Shown in pieces: positions 36,070-46,782 of a DNA stretch of 64,000 bases. Below the pieces are notes generated by a model. The model was not told the origin of the DNA and did no database searches. It saw nothing but the letters and a program-made list of their open reading frames with translations. The DNA is taken from NCBI RefSeq assembly GCF_018860385.1, contig NZ_JAHKPH010000019.1, positions 94,150-158,149 of the forward strand, given 5' to 3'. Position 1 is the stretch's first letter. Every line of letters begins with the position of its first letter. This stretch comes from Reinekea forsetii (GTDB lineage Bacteria > Pseudomonadota > Gammaproteobacteria > Pseudomonadales > Natronospirillaceae). The position numbers were made by a program, and so were the translations under genes.

Positions 36070-36566
36070 TAGTCGATTAAAGTCGCAGATTCAATAATCA
36101 CATCTTCGGTTGGAACGTCTTGGTGTCCGCCTTTAAATGTAGTTGGCACCGCTTTAATGCGCTCTACAACGTCAGTGCCATCAACGACTTCGCCAAATAC
36201 AGCGTAGCCCCAACCATCTACGGTTTCAGATTTATGGTCTAAAAAGGTGTTATCCGCAACGTTTATGAAGAATTGACCTGTTGCTGAATGAGGGTCCATA
36301 GTACGTGCCATGGCCAAAGTGTACTTAGCGTTCTTAAGGCCATTGTTAGCTTCGTTGTCGATCGGATCATTGGTTTCACGCTGTTTCATGCCGGGTTCAA
36401 AACCACCGCCTTGAATCATGAAACCATTAATAACACGGTGAAAAATTAAGCCATCATAAAAACCAGCTTCAACGTAGTTTTTGAAGTTCTCAGCCGTTTT
36501 AGGCGCTTTTTCTGTGTCGAGCTTAATGGTGATATCGCCCATCGAAGTTTTCATTAGTACGTTCAT
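36069..36566 (-). CDS. ppiB: Cytoplasmic peptidyl-prolyl cis-trans isomerase B (cyclophilin)
   Basis: The 165-residue cyclophilin has [36 protein letters not shown] and [15 protein letters not shown], with the catalytic arginine in FHR. It lacks a signal peptide and has the length of PpiB (164), so it is cytoplasmic. It shares one base with lpxH downstream and follows folD by 17 bases, giving the likely operon folD-ppiB-lpxH. AAGGAAAT precedes the ATG. Confidence 0.94.
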   Translation of the reverse strand: MNVLMKTSMGDITIKLDTEKAPKTAENFKNYVEAGFYDGLIFHRVINGFMIQGGGFEPGMKQRETNDPIDNEANNGLKNAKYTLAMARTMDPHSATGQFFINVADNTFLDHKSETVDGWGYAVFGEVVDGTDVVERIKAVPTTFKGGHQDVPTEDVIIESATLID

Positions 36567-36583
36567 AAGTAATTTCCTTACGT

Positions 36584-37450
36584 TTAATTAGTGATGCCTA
36601 AGTGTAGTTGCTTGGCAGCAATGAGAGTATTTTGCATTAAGGTTGCGACGGTCATTGGACCAACTCCGCCTGGGACGGGTGTTATCCAGCTGGCGTTTTC
36701 TGCGGCTTTGCTAAATTCTACATCGCCAACAATTTTATTATTGCCGTCGCGGTTAATGCCAACATCAATGACGATGGCACCTTTTTTTATCCACTCGCCT
36801 TTAACCAAACCAGGCTTGCCTGCCGCGACAACGACTATGTCGGCGTTGCGAACATGCTGCTCTAAGTTTTCGGTGAAGCGATGGGTGGTCGTCACTGTGC
36901 AGCCTGCGAGTAACAGCTCAAGAGACATTGGACGACCAACATGATTAGATGCGCCTACAACTACCGCGTCTTTACCTCGAATAGCTTCACCGGTTTCTTG
37001 CAGCAAGGTCATAATGCCTTTGGGTGTGCAGCTTTCTAGAAGAGGGCGACGCTGAGCTAAGCGGCCTATATTAAACGGGTGGAAGCCATCGACATCTTTA
37101 TCTACTTTAATGCGTTCTAGCACTGTATCTGAATTGATATGAGCAGGAAGTGGCATTTGAACTAAAATGCCATCAATGGAGGCGTCTTCGTTAAGTTCGT
37201 CGATTAATTGCAGAAGTTCGCTTTCTTTGGTCGTTTCTGGCAGTTTTCGGTTGAGTGACTTAAAGCCCACTTCTTCGCAGGCTGTGATTTTGCTGGCAAC
37301 GTATTTTTGCGAGGCAAAATCTGCGCCGACAAGTATCACAGCCAAGCCCGGCGGGCGGTGGCCCTGGCTTGTCATTGCTAATACATCGCGCTTAATTTGG
37401 TCTTGTATCGAAAGAGATATGGCTTTGCCATCGATTAATTTGGCCGACAC
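36584..37450 (-). CDS. folD: Methylenetetrahydrofolate dehydrogenase/cyclohydrolase
   Basis: The bifunctional enzyme interconverts methylene-, methenyl- and formyl-tetrahydrofolate. Motifs are [14 protein letters not shown] with the catalytic lysine, [21 protein letters not shown] for NADP binding and [19 protein letters not shown]. The GTG at 37450 is chosen because it begins [12 protein letters not shown], which aligns with the family N-terminus, and has AAAGG upstream; this gives 288 residues, the usual length. The open frame extends further upstream to 37528, but that part has no homology. Confidence 0.93.
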   Translation of the reverse strand: MSAKLIDGKAISLSIQDQIKRDVLAMTSQGHRPPGLAVILVGADFASQKYVASKITACEEVGFKSLNRKLPETTKESELLQLIDELNEDASIDGILVQMPLPAHINSDTVLERIKVDKDVDGFHPFNIGRLAQRRPLLESCTPKGIMTLLQETGEAIRGKDAVVVGASNHVGRPMSLELLLAGCTVTTTHRFTENLEQHVRNADIVVVAAGKPGLVKGEWIKKGAIVIDVGINRDGNNKIVGDVEFSKAAENASWITPVPGGVGPMTVATLMQNTLIAAKQLHLGITN

Positions 37451-37640
37451 GTTTGCTACCTTTGTTAAGATATTAAGGATAGGAGGAAAATCTGCGCGAA
37501 TTCTCGCATGTGAGCTAAAGCACAGCAACTAATAGCAGCTATTAACTGTATGAAATTGCGGTAAGTGGGTAGAAAGTATCTTAAACTCGTTCACAAAGTG
37601 AGCTATCACATTGTTTTTTAACATTTTTTTAAAAAAGTGT

Positions 37641-37676
37641 TTGACGAACTGGAAGGGTATCATTAATATGCGCGCC
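37641..37676 (+). promoter_or_regulatory. Promoter of the tRNA cluster
   Basis: TTGACG (37641-37646) and TAATAT (37664-37669) are 17 bases apart, followed by the GC-rich stretch GCGCGCC. A GC-rich discriminator is the mark of stable-RNA promoters under stringent control. The first tRNA starts about 23 bases after it. Confidence 0.7.
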
Positions 37677-37698
37677 ACGTTGACGGACACGTAGCGAA

Positions 37699-37775
<77 letters not shown>

Positions 37776-37810
37776 ATTTCGCGAGGTAGCTCGTAGGGCG
37801 GGCTAGGTTT

Positions 37811-37887
37811 GCGCTCGTAGCTCAACTGGATAGAGCACTCCCCTTCTAAGGGAGTGGTTGCAGGTTCGAGTCCTGCCGGGCGTGCCA
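37811..37887 (+). tRNA. tRNA-Arg (UCU)
   Basis: A full cloverleaf of 77 bases with encoded CCA: acceptor GCGCTCG/CGGGCGT, anticodon loop CTTCTAA (anticodon TCT) and T arm AGGTTCGAGTCCT. It is the second gene of the cluster. Confidence 0.97.
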
Positions 37888-37909
37888 GTATCCTACAACG
37901 TAACAATAT

Positions 37910-37986
37910 GGTGGGCGTAGCTCAGTTGGTAGAGCCCCGGATTGTGATTCCGGTGGTCGTGGGTTCGATCCCCATCGTCCACCCCA
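37910..37986 (+). tRNA. tRNA-His (GUG)
   Basis: A full cloverleaf with encoded CCA: acceptor GTGGGCG/CGTCCAC, anticodon loop TTGTGAT (anticodon GTG). The extra G at 37910 (G-1) faces C73, the identity element for histidine tRNA. Confidence 0.97.
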
Positions 37987-37994
37987 TATTTTTT

Positions 37995-38025
37995 AAAAAA
38001 GGCCGTCTTGACGGCCTTTTTTTTT
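37995..38025 (+). terminator. Terminator of the tRNA cluster
   Basis: GGCCGT/ACGGCC with loop CTTG, extended by an A run before and nine T residues after. Confidence 0.9.
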
Positions 38026-38141
38026 GGTTTTTTAACCATAATGTGATCAATAAGCGTATTAGGGCTTGATTATAAGGTGTTCCATCCTTAGAGTATCAGC
38101 CCCAATTTTTTACCAATTACCTAGAGTTAAGAGGAAGCCTC

Positions 38142-39452
38142 ATGCAAGTTTCTATCGAGACGACAAGTGGTCTTGAGCGCCGCATGACCGTCGGTGTACC
38201 AGCGAGCGAAGTCGACATAGCCGTAAATACTAAAGTTAAAGAAACCGCTCGTCGTGTTCGTATCGATGGCTTTCGACCAGGCAAAGTACCTGTGTCTGTA
38301 GTAAAGCAGCGTTTCGGCGCGGGTATTCGAGCTGAAGTTTTAGAAGAAGTGGTTCGTAACCATTACTTCAAGGCAATTACAGAAGAGAAAGTAATGCCAG
38401 CCGGCAACCCGAACATTGAGTTCACAAAAGATGTTGCGGGTGAAGACGTTGAGTTTATTGCAACATTTGAAGTATTTCCTGAAGTCGAATTAGCCGGTTT
38501 CGATGGTTTTGAATTTGAAAAGTCTGTTGCTGAAATTACAGATGCTGATGTTGAAACCATGCTAGAGAACCTACAAAAGCAACGTGCTAACTACAAAGAA
38601 GTTAAGCGCAAGAGCAAAGAAGGCGATCGCGTTAAAATCGATTTCGCTGGTAAAGTAGACGGCGAATTGTTCGAAGGCGGCAGCGCTGAAGGTCAATCTG
38701 TTACTTTAGGCTCTGGCCAAATGATCCCTGGTTTCGAATCAGGTATTGAAGGCATGAAAGCTGGCGAAACCAAAACGATCGACGTAACGTTCCCTGAAGA
38801 TTACGGCAATAAAGAATTAGCCGGTAAAGCCGCTCAGTTCGACATTACGGTTCATGAAGTTGCTGAAGCAGAACTGCCTGAAATGAACGAAGAGTTCTTT
38901 GCAGCGTTCGGTGCAGACGTTAAAGACGTAGATGCTTTCCGCGTTGAAGTTCGATCTAACATGGAGCGTGAAGCGAAAAACGCGTTGCAAGGTAAGTTAA
39001 AGAACGACGTGATTGACAAGCTACTAGAAGTGAACACTTTAGACGTACCAAAAGTGTTAGTAGACGATGAAATCGTACGTTTGAAGCAGCAGGCTATGCA
39101 GCAGTTTGGTGGTGGTGCGGACATGGATCCAAACACATTACCTAATGAATTGTTCCAAGATCAAGCTGAGCGTCGCACTAAAGTTGGCTTAATCATGAAT
39201 GAAATCGTGAATAAAGCTGAAATTAAAGCGGACGATGCTTTGGTTAAAGCCTATATCGAAGAGCAAGCGTCTGTTTATCAAGATCCAGCTCAGGTTATTG
39301 AGTATTACAACAATAATGCTGAAATGTTGAATCAAGTTAAGGCGGTTGTAGTTGAAAACGCGGCGATCGACCATATATTGGCTGAATCGAAAGTAACTGA
39401 AGTTAAAGTTGGTTACGAAGACGCTATTAAATCAAATGCAGCACAAGGCTAA
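38142..39452 (+). CDS. tig: Trigger factor, ribosome-bound chaperone
   Basis: The 436-residue protein has the three trigger factor domains: ribosome-binding tail (MQVSIETTSGLERRMTV, with the docking loop GFRPGKVPVSVVKQRFG near 46), an FKBP-type isomerase domain (about 150-245, DRVKIDFAGKVDGELFEGG) and the helical C-terminal cradle. It protects nascent chains at the ribosome exit. It heads the conserved order tig-clpP-clpX-lon-hupB-ppiD. AAGAGGAAG precedes the ATG. Confidence 0.97.
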   Translation: MQVSIETTSGLERRMTVGVPASEVDIAVNTKVKETARRVRIDGFRPGKVPVSVVKQRFGAGIRAEVLEEVVRNHYFKAITEEKVMPAGNPNIEFTKDVAGEDVEFIATFEVFPEVELAGFDGFEFEKSVAEITDADVETMLENLQKQRANYKEVKRKSKEGDRVKIDFAGKVDGELFEGGSAEGQSVTLGSGQMIPGFESGIEGMKAGETKTIDVTFPEDYGNKELAGKAAQFDITVHEVAEAELPEMNEEFFAAFGADVKDVDAFRVEVRSNMEREAKNALQGKLKNDVIDKLLEVNTLDVPKVLVDDEIVRLKQQAMQQFGGGADMDPNTLPNELFQDQAERRTKVGLIMNEIVNKAEIKADDALVKAYIEEQASVYQDPAQVIEYYNNNAEMLNQVKAVVVENAAIDHILAESKVTEVKVGYEDAIKSNAAQG

Positions 39453-39500
39453 TTTTTAGTAATTTTGTGTAACAGTATTCGATTTTAACGACTACAATAA

Positions 39501-39536
39501 AAGTTGGCGCTTCGATGAGAAGGCCAACTTTTTTTT
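39501..39536 (+). terminator. Terminator between tig and clpP
   Basis: AAGTTGGC pairs with GCCAACTT around a 14-base loop, followed by eight T residues; clpP begins 30 bases later, so clpP probably also has its own promoter or depends on read-through. Confidence 0.8.
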
Positions 39537-39565
39537 GTTCTAATAAAAAACCAAGGAGTCAGACA

Positions 39566-40198
39566 ATGTCTTTTGATCCTAAAACAGGATTAGCAAGCGA
39601 GATTCAAAATGCGGGTGGCCTAGTGCCTATGGTCATTGAGCAGACTTCTCGCGGTGAACGCTCTTTCGACATCTATTCGCGTTTGCTAAAAGAAAATGTC
39701 ATATTTATTGTGGGTCAAGTTGAAGACTATATGGCCAACCTAATTGTTGCTCAGCTGTTGTTCCTTGAAAGTGAAAACCCAGATAAAGACATTCACTTGT
39801 ACATTAACTCGCCAGGTGGTTCTGTTACGGCAGGTATGGCAATTTATGACACCATGCAGTTTATAAAACCTGACGTAAGCACAATGTGCATCGGGCAGGC
39901 AGCCAGTATGGGTGCATTATTGTTAGCGGGCGGTACTAAAGGTAAGCGCTACTGTTTGCCAAATTCTCGTATGATGATTCACCAGCCTTTAGGTGGGTAT
40001 CAAGGTCAGGCGACCGATATTGAGATTCATGCCAAAGAAATTCTTTCAATGAAACAGCGTTTGAATGAAATTATGGCCTATCATACTGGTAGACCATTAG
40101 AAGAAGTTGAGAAAGATACTGATAGAGATAACTTCTTGACGGCAAACGAAGCAGTAGAATATGGTCTAATTGATAAGGTTATATCAGACCGTAACTAA
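39566..40198 (+). CDS. clpP: ATP-dependent Clp protease, proteolytic subunit
   Basis: The 210-residue serine peptidase forms the ClpP barrel used by ClpX. The catalytic serine is in [11 protein letters not shown], the histidine in [10 protein letters not shown] and the aspartate in the segment [10 protein letters not shown]. The ATG at 39566 follows AAGGAG at a good distance; the longer frame upstream runs through the tig terminator and is not coding. A short N-terminal propeptide is expected. clpX follows after 109 bases. Confidence 0.97.
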   Translation: MSFDPKTGLASEIQNAGGLVPMVIEQTSRGERSFDIYSRLLKENVIFIVGQVEDYMANLIVAQLLFLESENPDKDIHLYINSPGGSVTAGMAIYDTMQFIKPDVSTMCIGQAASMGALLLAGGTKGKRYCLPNSRMMIHQPLGGYQGQATDIEIHAKEILSMKQRLNEIMAYHTGRPLEEVEKDTDRDNFLTANEAVEYGLIDKVISDRN

Positions 40199-40307
40199 TT
40201 ATTAGGGCAAGTTAACGAATTGGTACATAATAGTGCAGTCAAAAACTTGCTTTTATTTGAAGGTGGATACATCTTTAATTTTAAGAAATAGGTATTGGAG
40301 TAATTAA

Positions 40308-41591
40308 ATGGCTGAGGATAAAACCAGAAAGGGCGACGATGGCAAATTGTTGTATTGCTCTTTCTGCGGAAAAAGCCAGCACGAAGTCCGTAAGTTAATT
40401 GCAGGGCCTTCGGTTTTTATTTGTGATGAATGTGTTGATTTGTGTAATGACATTATTCGTGAAGAATTACAAGAAGCGGCACCGAAAAGTGAAAGTGCAA
40501 CTTTACCGACGCCTGCAGAATTACGCGAAACGCTTGATGAATACGTGATTGGTCAAGACCGAGCTAAAATGGTCTTGTCGGTTGCTGTGTATAACCACTA
40601 CAAGCGGCTGCATTACGGTGAAGGCAGTTCAGATGTTGAGCTCAGTAAGTCGAACATATTGTTAATTGGTCCAACAGGCAGCGGTAAAACTTTGTTGGCC
40701 GATACGTTAGCGCGATTATTAAACGTTCCGTTTACCATTGCCGATGCCACAACTTTAACCGAAGCAGGTTATGTGGGCGAAGACGTAGAGAATATTATTC
40801 AGAAATTGTTGCAAAAATGTGACTACGATGTCGACAAAGCTCAGCGTGGCATTGTCTATATTGATGAAATTGATAAGATTTCACGTAAGTCGGACAATCC
40901 TTCGATTACTCGCGATGTATCGGGTGAGGGTGTTCAGCAGGCATTATTAAAGCTCATCGAAGGCACCGTTGCCTCCGTACCACCTCAAGGTGGTCGTAAG
41001 CATCCACAGCAAGAGTTTTTGCAAGTCGATACGTCAAACGTACTGTTTATTTGCGGTGGTGCATTTGCGGGCTTGGAAAAGGTGATTAGCCAGCGTGCTG
41101 AAAAGGGCGGTATTGGCTTTAATGCATCGGTTAAGAGTAAAGACGAGCGTGAGTTAGGGTCGGTAATTTCGGAAGTAGAGCCAGAAGATCTCGTTAAGTA
41201 TGGTCTTATTCCCGAATTCATAGGTCGTTTGCCTGTTTTAGCCACGTTACGTGAGCTTGATGAAGAAGCATTAATGCAAATTCTAACCAAACCGAAAAAC
41301 TCGCTCGTTAAGCAATATCAAAAATTGTTTGAGATGGAGTCGGTAGAATTAGACTTCCGTGAAAGTGCTTTGCGTGCGGTTGCCAAGCAGGCAATGGAGC
41401 GTAAAACAGGCGCGCGTGGATTGCGTTCTATCATTGAAAATGTGTTGCTAGATTCGATGTATCGTATTCCATCTGAAAAAGGGGTAACCAAAGTGGTTAT
41501 CGATGAGTCTGTTATTAAAGGGGAGTCTGAACCTTTATTAATTTATGAGACTCAAGAAACCCCCAAATCGGCTGGCGGTGCATCTGATTAA
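40308..41591 (+). CDS. clpX: ATP-dependent unfoldase ClpX
   Basis: The 427-residue AAA+ protein unfolds substrates for ClpP. A C4 zinc-binding domain is formed by C17, C20, C39 and C42 ([13 protein letters not shown]). The AAA+ part has Walker A GPTGSGKT near 120, Walker [11 protein letters not shown] and sensor 2 [13 protein letters not shown]. The IGF loop that docks to ClpP is in [11 protein letters not shown]. It ends in a strong terminator. Confidence 0.98.
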   Translation: MAEDKTRKGDDGKLLYCSFCGKSQHEVRKLIAGPSVFICDECVDLCNDIIREELQEAAPKSESATLPTPAELRETLDEYVIGQDRAKMVLSVAVYNHYKRLHYGEGSSDVELSKSNILLIGPTGSGKTLLADTLARLLNVPFTIADATTLTEAGYVGEDVENIIQKLLQKCDYDVDKAQRGIVYIDEIDKISRKSDNPSITRDVSGEGVQQALLKLIEGTVASVPPQGGRKHPQQEFLQVDTSNVLFICGGAFAGLEKVISQRAEKGGIGFNASVKSKDERELGSVISEVEPEDLVKYGLIPEFIGRLPVLATLRELDEEALMQILTKPKNSLVKQYQKLFEMESVELDFRESALRAVAKQAMERKTGARGLRSIIENVLLDSMYRIPSEKGVTKVVIDESVIKGESEPLLIYETQETPKSAGGASD

Positions 41592-41616
41592 AACGGGCTA
41601 TAGCCCGTTTTTTTTA
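41590..41616 (+). terminator. Terminator of clpX
   Basis: AAACGGGCTA/TAGCCCGTTT is a perfect 10-base palindrome followed by a run of T residues; it begins at the clpX stop codon. Confidence 0.88.
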
Positions 41617-41685
41617 TTCTAAGCTATTGATATATTTAGGTTTGCCGCAATACAGTGGCAGACTAGTTACTGTTTTGAGGTTTAC

Positions 41686-44109
41686 ATGGCGCAAGAAGAC
41701 GCACACCTTTCAGATACATTGGCATTGCCATTACTGCCGCTACGCGACGTTGTTGTGTACCCGCATATGGTTATTCCACTGTTTGTAGGTCGCCAAAAGT
41801 CGATAGAAGCATTGCAAGTAGCAATGGATAGCGACAAAAAAATATTATTAGTGGCGCAGAAAAATGCCAAAGATGACGACCCTCTTAATGCCGATTTATA
41901 TGAAATTGGCACATTAGCAACGGTTTTGCAGTTATTGAGACTGCCCGATGGCACCGTTAAAGTGCTGGTTGAAGGGCAGCAGCGTGTGTCTATTGATAAA
42001 ATTGAAGACAACGGTGAATACTTGCTTGCCCAAGCTGATAGCCTAGAGACAAATGCGCTCTCAGATCGTGAGCAAGAATCTTTAGTTCGTATTTTGTTAT
42101 CCCAATTTGATAAATACGTTCAATTAAGTAAAAAAGTGCCTGCAGAAGTGTCGACTTCTTTAAATAATATTGAAGAACCTGGCCGTTTAGCAGACACCAT
42201 TGCATCTCATTTATCTTTAAAGGTAGAAGAAAAGCAAAAAGTTCTTGAAGTTGCTTCCGAACGGGCGCGTATTGAGCATCTATTATCACTTTTAGAAGCC
42301 GAAATAGACTTACTCGAAGTTGAAAAGCGAATCCGTGGGCGCGTTAAAAAGCAAATGGAGAAGTCTCAGCGCGAGTACTATTTGAATGAGCAAATAAAGG
42401 CGATTCAAAAAGAATTAGGCGACTTGGATGAAAACAACGCCAATGAAGTTGAAGAGCTGACCCGAAAGATTGATGAATCGGGTATGCCGAAAGAAGCCAA
42501 AGACAAAGCGATGAGTGAGCTTAATAAGCTCAAAATGATGTCGCCAATGTCGGCTGAAGCTTCAGTGGTTCGTAACTATTTAGATTGGATGTTAGGTGTA
42601 CCATGGTCTAAGCGTTCTCGGGTTCGTCACGATTTATCTAAAGCTAAAGACGTTTTAGAATCGGATCATTACGGCTTGGAAGAAGTGAAAGAGCGCATTT
42701 TAGAATACTTAGCCGTTCAACAGCGAGTTAAAAAGGTGAAAGGCCCTGTATTGTGCCTTGTGGGCCCTCCTGGTGTGGGTAAAACTTCGCTTGGTCAGTC
42801 TATTGCAAAAGCAACGAATCGAAAATACGTTCGTATGGCGCTAGGTGGTGTTCGTGATGAGTCGGAGATTCGTGGTCACCGCCGTACATATATTGGCTCT
42901 ATGCCTGGTAAAGTCGTTCAAAAACTCAGTAAGGCTGGTGTAAAGAACCCATTATTTTTGCTCGATGAGATAGATAAAATGGGCATGGATCATCGAGGTG
43001 ACCCAGCGTCAGCTTTGCTAGAAGTGTTAGATCCTGAGCAAAACCATACGTTCAATGATCATTATCTGGAAGTCGATTACGATTTATCCGATGTTATGTT
43101 TGTGTGTACTTCAAACAGCATGAACATCCCGGGTCCGTTATTAGATCGAATGGAAGTTATTCGCATTCCTGGTTATACCGAAGATGAAAAGCTCAATATT
43201 GCTAAGCGTTACTTATTGCCTAAGCAAATCGAAGCAAATGGCCTGAAGCCTAATGAATTAACTGTTTCTGATGACACTATACTAGGGTTGATCCGCCACT
43301 ACACGCGAGAAGCGGGTGTGCGAGGGTTAGAGCGAGAGCTGGCTAAAATTTGCCGTAAGGTTGTAATGGAGCACTTGCTAGAGAAAGATAAATCTAATAC
43401 CACCATATCATTAGATGATCTTGAGCCTTATGCAGGCGTCATTAAGTTTAAATACGGCATAGCAGATAAAGAAAACCAAGTCGGTATGGTGACTGGTCTA
43501 GCCTGGACTTCTGTTGGCGGAGAGCTATTAAATTTAGAAGCGACGTCAGTTACAGGTAAAGGTTCTGTATTGAGAACGGGTTCTTTAGGCGATGTAATGA
43601 AAGAATCCATTCAGGCTGCGATGACGGTTGTTCGTTCTCGTGCCCAAGGTTTAGGTATCTTGCCTAATTTCCATGAAACGCAAGATATTCACATACACGT
43701 CCCTGAGGGCGCTACACCGAAAGATGGGCCCTCGGCAGGGGTAGGTATGTGTACGGCGCTTGTATCGGTGCTGACGCGCATTCCTGTACGTGCAGACGTG
43801 GCTATGACCGGTGAAATTGCATTACGCGGTCAGGTGTTGCCAATCGGTGGTTTAAAAGAGAAACTGTTGGCCGCACATCGTGGCGGGATCACGACAGTTG
43901 TGATCCCTGAAGAAAACGTTCGCGATTTGAAGGAAATTCCTGATAATATTAAGAGCGAGCTCGATATCCGACCCGTTTCATGGATTGATCAAGTTTTAGA
44001 CATTGCGTTAGAGTCAAAGCCAAAACCATTGACAGATGATGAGGTCGAGGCCGCAATTTCTAAACAAAAAGCTAAAAACCACCCAGAAACCAGCCTAAGT
44101 ACGCACTAA
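41686..44109 (+). CDS. lon: ATP-dependent protease Lon
   Basis: The 807-residue protein has the Lon N-domain ([22 protein letters not shown]), an AAA+ domain with GPPGVGKT near 359 and [10 protein letters not shown], and the protease domain with the Ser-Lys dyad in [11 protein letters not shown] and [14 protein letters not shown]. It degrades damaged and regulatory proteins, in other bacteria including SulA. No sigma-32-type promoter could be recognised upstream. Length is usual for LonA. Confidence 0.97.
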   Translation: MAQEDAHLSDTLALPLLPLRDVVVYPHMVIPLFVGRQKSIEALQVAMDSDKKILLVAQKNAKDDDPLNADLYEIGTLATVLQLLRLPDGTVKVLVEGQQRVSIDKIEDNGEYLLAQADSLETNALSDREQESLVRILLSQFDKYVQLSKKVPAEVSTSLNNIEEPGRLADTIASHLSLKVEEKQKVLEVASERARIEHLLSLLEAEIDLLEVEKRIRGRVKKQMEKSQREYYLNEQIKAIQKELGDLDENNANEVEELTRKIDESGMPKEAKDKAMSELNKLKMMSPMSAEASVVRNYLDWMLGVPWSKRSRVRHDLSKAKDVLESDHYGLEEVKERILEYLAVQQRVKKVKGPVLCLVGPPGVGKTSLGQSIAKATNRKYVRMALGGVRDESEIRGHRRTYIGSMPGKVVQKLSKAGVKNPLFLLDEIDKMGMDHRGDPASALLEVLDPEQNHTFNDHYLEVDYDLSDVMFVCTSNSMNIPGPLLDRMEVIRIPGYTEDEKLNIAKRYLLPKQIEANGLKPNELTVSDDTILGLIRHYTREAGVRGLERELAKICRKVVMEHLLEKDKSNTTISLDDLEPYAGVIKFKYGIADKENQVGMVTGLAWTSVGGELLNLEATSVTGKGSVLRTGSLGDVMKESIQAAMTVVRSRAQGLGILPNFHETQDIHIHVPEGATPKDGPSAGVGMCTALVSVLTRIPVRADVAMTGEIALRGQVLPIGGLKEKLLAAHRGGITTVVIPEENVRDLKEIPDNIKSELDIRPVSWIDQVLDIALESKPKPLTDDEVEAAISKQKAKNHPETSLSTH

Positions 44110-44268
44110 TCGGCTTGACTTTAGTTTTTGCAGGCTGGTATAAATTGGCGTTGGATTTAGTGTGAAATTATAAAAAACATTAACAAAGGGTTGTTGACGC
44201 TAAAAATAGAAATATTTTTGGTGATATGATCACTTTGGTATTAATAAAACAAAGTAAAGGGGAATAGT

Positions 44269-44541
44269 GTGAATAAGTCTGAATTAATTGATGCAGTTGC
44301 TGCGTCTGCGGATCTTTCAAAAGCTGCTGCTGGTCGTGCATTAGATGCAATGGTTGAGTCTATCACTGGTGCATTGAAAGAAGGTGATCAAGTTGTTTTA
44401 GTTGGTTTTGGTACTTTTTCTGTGAAAGAGCGTGCTGCACGTACTGGCCGTAACCCACAAACTGGCGATCCAATCCAAATTGCTGCGGCCACTGTGCCTA
44501 GCTTCAAAGCTGGTAAAGCTTTAAAAGACGCAGTTAACTAA
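44269..44541 (+). CDS. hupB: DNA-binding protein HU-beta
   Basis: The 90-residue histone-like protein has the HU fold: [19 protein letters not shown], then [25 protein letters not shown], with the proline of the DNA-bending arm in GRNPQTG. It shapes the nucleoid. The start is GTG with AAAGGGG upstream. The gene keeps the usual place between lon and ppiD. Confidence 0.96.
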   Translation: MNKSELIDAVAASADLSKAAAGRALDAMVESITGALKEGDQVVLVGFGTFSVKERAARTGRNPQTGDPIQIAAATVPSFKAGKALKDAVN

Positions 44542-44549
44542 GATTGTTC

Positions 44550-44569
44550 GGTGAGCCTATGTGCTCACC
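44550..44569 (+). other. Hairpin after hupB
   Basis: GGTGAGC pairs perfectly with GCTCACC around a 6-base loop, with no T run. It may stabilise the hupB message; the likely terminator follows at 44590. Confidence 0.5.
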
Positions 44570-44589
44570 ACTCCAAATTATTGGATAAC

Positions 44590-44618
44590 AGCGTGTCGTG
44601 AGATGCGCTTTTTTTTTA
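44590..44618 (+). terminator. Probable terminator of hupB
   Basis: A short stem AGCG/CGCT with a 12-base loop is followed by ten T residues. The stem is weak, so confidence is limited. Confidence 0.5.
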
Positions 44619-44653
44619 TTTACTTCAAGCTTTAGAGCCAGGTTGGAAATTAA

Positions 44654-46480
44654 ATGCTCGATACCTTTCGTAACTCCGCAAAGGGCACTCCCGGTAAGAT
44701 TATCGTTGGTCTCGTTGTAATCACATTTGTATTATTCGGTGCCGAATCAATTATGTCGATCGCGGGTAATTCTTCACCTGCTACCGTGAACGGACAAGAT
44801 ATTTCCGAAGCGGAATATCAAATTATGTTAAACACACGCCAACAAGAATTAGCACAGCAATATGGTGCTGAAGCGGCGGCACAATTAAGTAACTCGCCAT
44901 TTTTACGTAATCAAGTGGTGAGCAATTTAGTAAACCAAGAAATTCAATCTCAGTTAGCATCCAACATGGGGTTTGAAATTTCAGAACAGCAAATACTTGA
45001 GTCGCTAGGCAGTGTAGAAGCCTTCCAAGTGAATGGTGTATTCGATCAAAACACCTACCTTCGAGTGCTATCAAGTTCTGGTTATACCCATCAAACTTTT
45101 ATTGCTCGTGAGCAAAAAAGCAATGCCCTAAGCCAGTTCCAAGCCGGTGTTTTTGGCAGTGCGTTTAATATTGATGAGTCGGCTCAGCAATTAGCGAAGC
45201 TCGATAAGCAAAAGCGCGACGTGGCTTATAAAACATTTGTTGCTGCAGATTTCGAAAGCAACGTTGAGTTAACCGACGAAGAAATTCAAACCTATTACGA
45301 TGAAAACAGTAACCTATTCATGAGTGAAGAAAAGGTTAAGCTGAAGTACGTTGTGCTTTCAAAAGAATCAATTGCTGAGCAAGCTATTGTGACCGATGAA
45401 GATTTACAAAGTGCTTATGAATCTTATGTCGCTTCGGTTAGTTCAAGCTCAGAACGTGAAATTTCGCATATATTGTTTGCTGAAAAAGAAGACAACCAAG
45501 CTGCGGCGCAATCAGCTTTAGATCGATTAAACGCCGGTGAAGACTTCTCCGCAATGGCAAAAGAACTTTCAGATGATCCTGGCAGTGCGGAATTTGGCGG
45601 TTCTTTAGGTGTTTTAGTCGACGGTGTATTCGTGGCTGAATTTAATGAAGCTGCAAGTGCATTAACCGAAGCAGGGCAACTGTCTGGTTTGGTTGAAACT
45701 CAATACGGTACTCATATCATTCGTTTAGATTCTATAAAATCTGAACAAGCTAAACCCTTCGCAGACATGAAGGCAGATTTAGAAGCAGACGTTCGTGACC
45801 GCAAAGCACGAGACGAACTCATTTTATTAGAATCTCAATTAGCGGATGAAGCTTATGCGAATGACAACATTGAAGATGTTGCCAGTGCATTTTTTGTCGA
45901 TGTTCAGAATACAGATTGGTTAACTCGTTCTACAGTAAACCCGTTAATGTCTGAATCTGCATTCCAGGCCATTGCGTTTTCTGATCAAGTAACGGTAGAT
46001 GGTGTGATCAGTGATGTCGCTACACTCGCTAATGGCGATTTAGTAGTGGTTCAAAAATCTGACTATGTTGCAGAGCAAGTAGAGCCGTTAGAGTCTGTAA
46101 AAGAATCGATCGTTGCGCAGTTAACTGCTGAGAAGTCAGTAGAGTTAATGGCGGCCGCAGCTGAGTCTGCTGCTTCTGAAGGAGCAGACATAAGTGCTTG
46201 GACCTTAGCGACTGGTATTGATCGCAATCAATCAGACTTGCCTGTTGATGTTGTTGAAACTGCTTTCAGTTTACCGAAGCCAGAAACGATTAGTTTTGGT
46301 TCTGCCGTGCAAGGTAATGAAGCGTATGCTGTTGCTGTCACTAACGTAATTGATGGTGAAGTTACGGAAACTGATATTGCTAGTGCAGCAAGCTGGCTAG
46401 AGCAAGCATCTAGCAACAGCCAGTATCAGGTAGTGTTCAACGCTGCACGTGCGGCGGCTGACATTAAAGTTCGACAGTAG
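44654..46480 (+). CDS. ppiD: Periplasmic folding factor PpiD, membrane-anchored
   Basis: The 608-residue protein has a short cytoplasmic start, one transmembrane anchor (IIVGLVVITFVLFGAESIM, about 17-35), a SurA-like N-terminal chaperone region and a parvulin domain (about 266-360: EISHILFAEKEDN, GEDFSAMAKELSDDPGS, GSLGVLVDG, QYGTHIIRLD). PpiD works at the SecYEG exit. Length is close to E. coli PpiD (623). It ends in a good terminator. Confidence 0.94.
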   Translation: MLDTFRNSAKGTPGKIIVGLVVITFVLFGAESIMSIAGNSSPATVNGQDISEAEYQIMLNTRQQELAQQYGAEAAAQLSNSPFLRNQVVSNLVNQEIQSQLASNMGFEISEQQILESLGSVEAFQVNGVFDQNTYLRVLSSSGYTHQTFIAREQKSNALSQFQAGVFGSAFNIDESAQQLAKLDKQKRDVAYKTFVAADFESNVELTDEEIQTYYDENSNLFMSEEKVKLKYVVLSKESIAEQAIVTDEDLQSAYESYVASVSSSSEREISHILFAEKEDNQAAAQSALDRLNAGEDFSAMAKELSDDPGSAEFGGSLGVLVDGVFVAEFNEAASALTEAGQLSGLVETQYGTHIIRLDSIKSEQAKPFADMKADLEADVRDRKARDELILLESQLADEAYANDNIEDVASAFFVDVQNTDWLTRSTVNPLMSESAFQAIAFSDQVTVDGVISDVATLANGDLVVVQKSDYVAEQVEPLESVKESIVAQLTAEKSVELMAAAAESAASEGADISAWTLATGIDRNQSDLPVDVVETAFSLPKPETISFGSAVQGNEAYAVAVTNVIDGEVTETDIASAASWLEQASSNSQYQVVFNAARAAADIKVRQ

Positions 46481-46505
46481 AATACCGGGTACATTCGGTG
46501 TTAAT

Positions 46506-46530
46506 AAAGGCTGCATTTGCAGCCTTTTTC
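46506..46530 (+). terminator. Terminator of ppiD
   Basis: AAGGCTGC pairs with GCAGCCTT around ATTT, followed by TTTC. Confidence 0.85.
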
Positions 46531-46543
46531 ATTGGAGTTAACA

Positions 46544-46777
46544 ATGACAGAGCAAGTTAAAAAATTACAAGAAATTTTAGACGAAAATATGATCAGTGCG
46601 ATCGAGTTCGCCCATTGTTTAGGAATATCAGAAGCTCATGCCGCTGCTTATTGTGACGGCTCAAAAAAACTGTCTGCTACGCTTCAACGGCAAATTGAGC
46701 AAACCTTTAGTAAACCTTCAAATTGGCTCAATACCGGTGCCGATGCTGAAGGTCCTAACTTTGATCTCTTTGGATAA
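46544..46777 (+). CDS. Small helix-turn-helix-like protein upstream of kdsC
   Basis: The 77-residue protein starts at ATG 46544 with TGGAG upstream; the open frame further left crosses the ppiD terminator. ISAIEFAHCLGISEAHAAAYC and KKLSATLQRQIEQTF followed by PSNWLN resemble the helical layout of higA/Cro-type helix-turn-helix proteins, whose last helix often ends in P-x-x-WL. It may bind DNA, but the recognition helix is short of charged residues. It lies 5 bases before kdsC and is probably co-transcribed with it. I cannot name a family with certainty. Confidence 0.7.
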   Translation: MTEQVKKLQEILDENMISAIEFAHCLGISEAHAAAYCDGSKKLSATLQRQIEQTFSKPSNWLNTGADAEGPNFDLFG

Positions 46778-46782
46778 ACGCT

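Noticed and set aside
36584..37528. folD with a 26-residue N-terminal extension
   Set aside because: The extension shows no similarity to FolD, while GTG 37450 has a ribosome site and gives the usual N-terminus.
37854..38069. 71-codon plus-strand frame over tRNA-Arg and tRNA-His
   Set aside because: It lies within tRNA genes and their terminator and has no ribosome binding site.
39515..39565. clpP start upstream of ATG 39566
   Set aside because: It lies in the tig terminator; AAGGAG points to the ATG at 39566.
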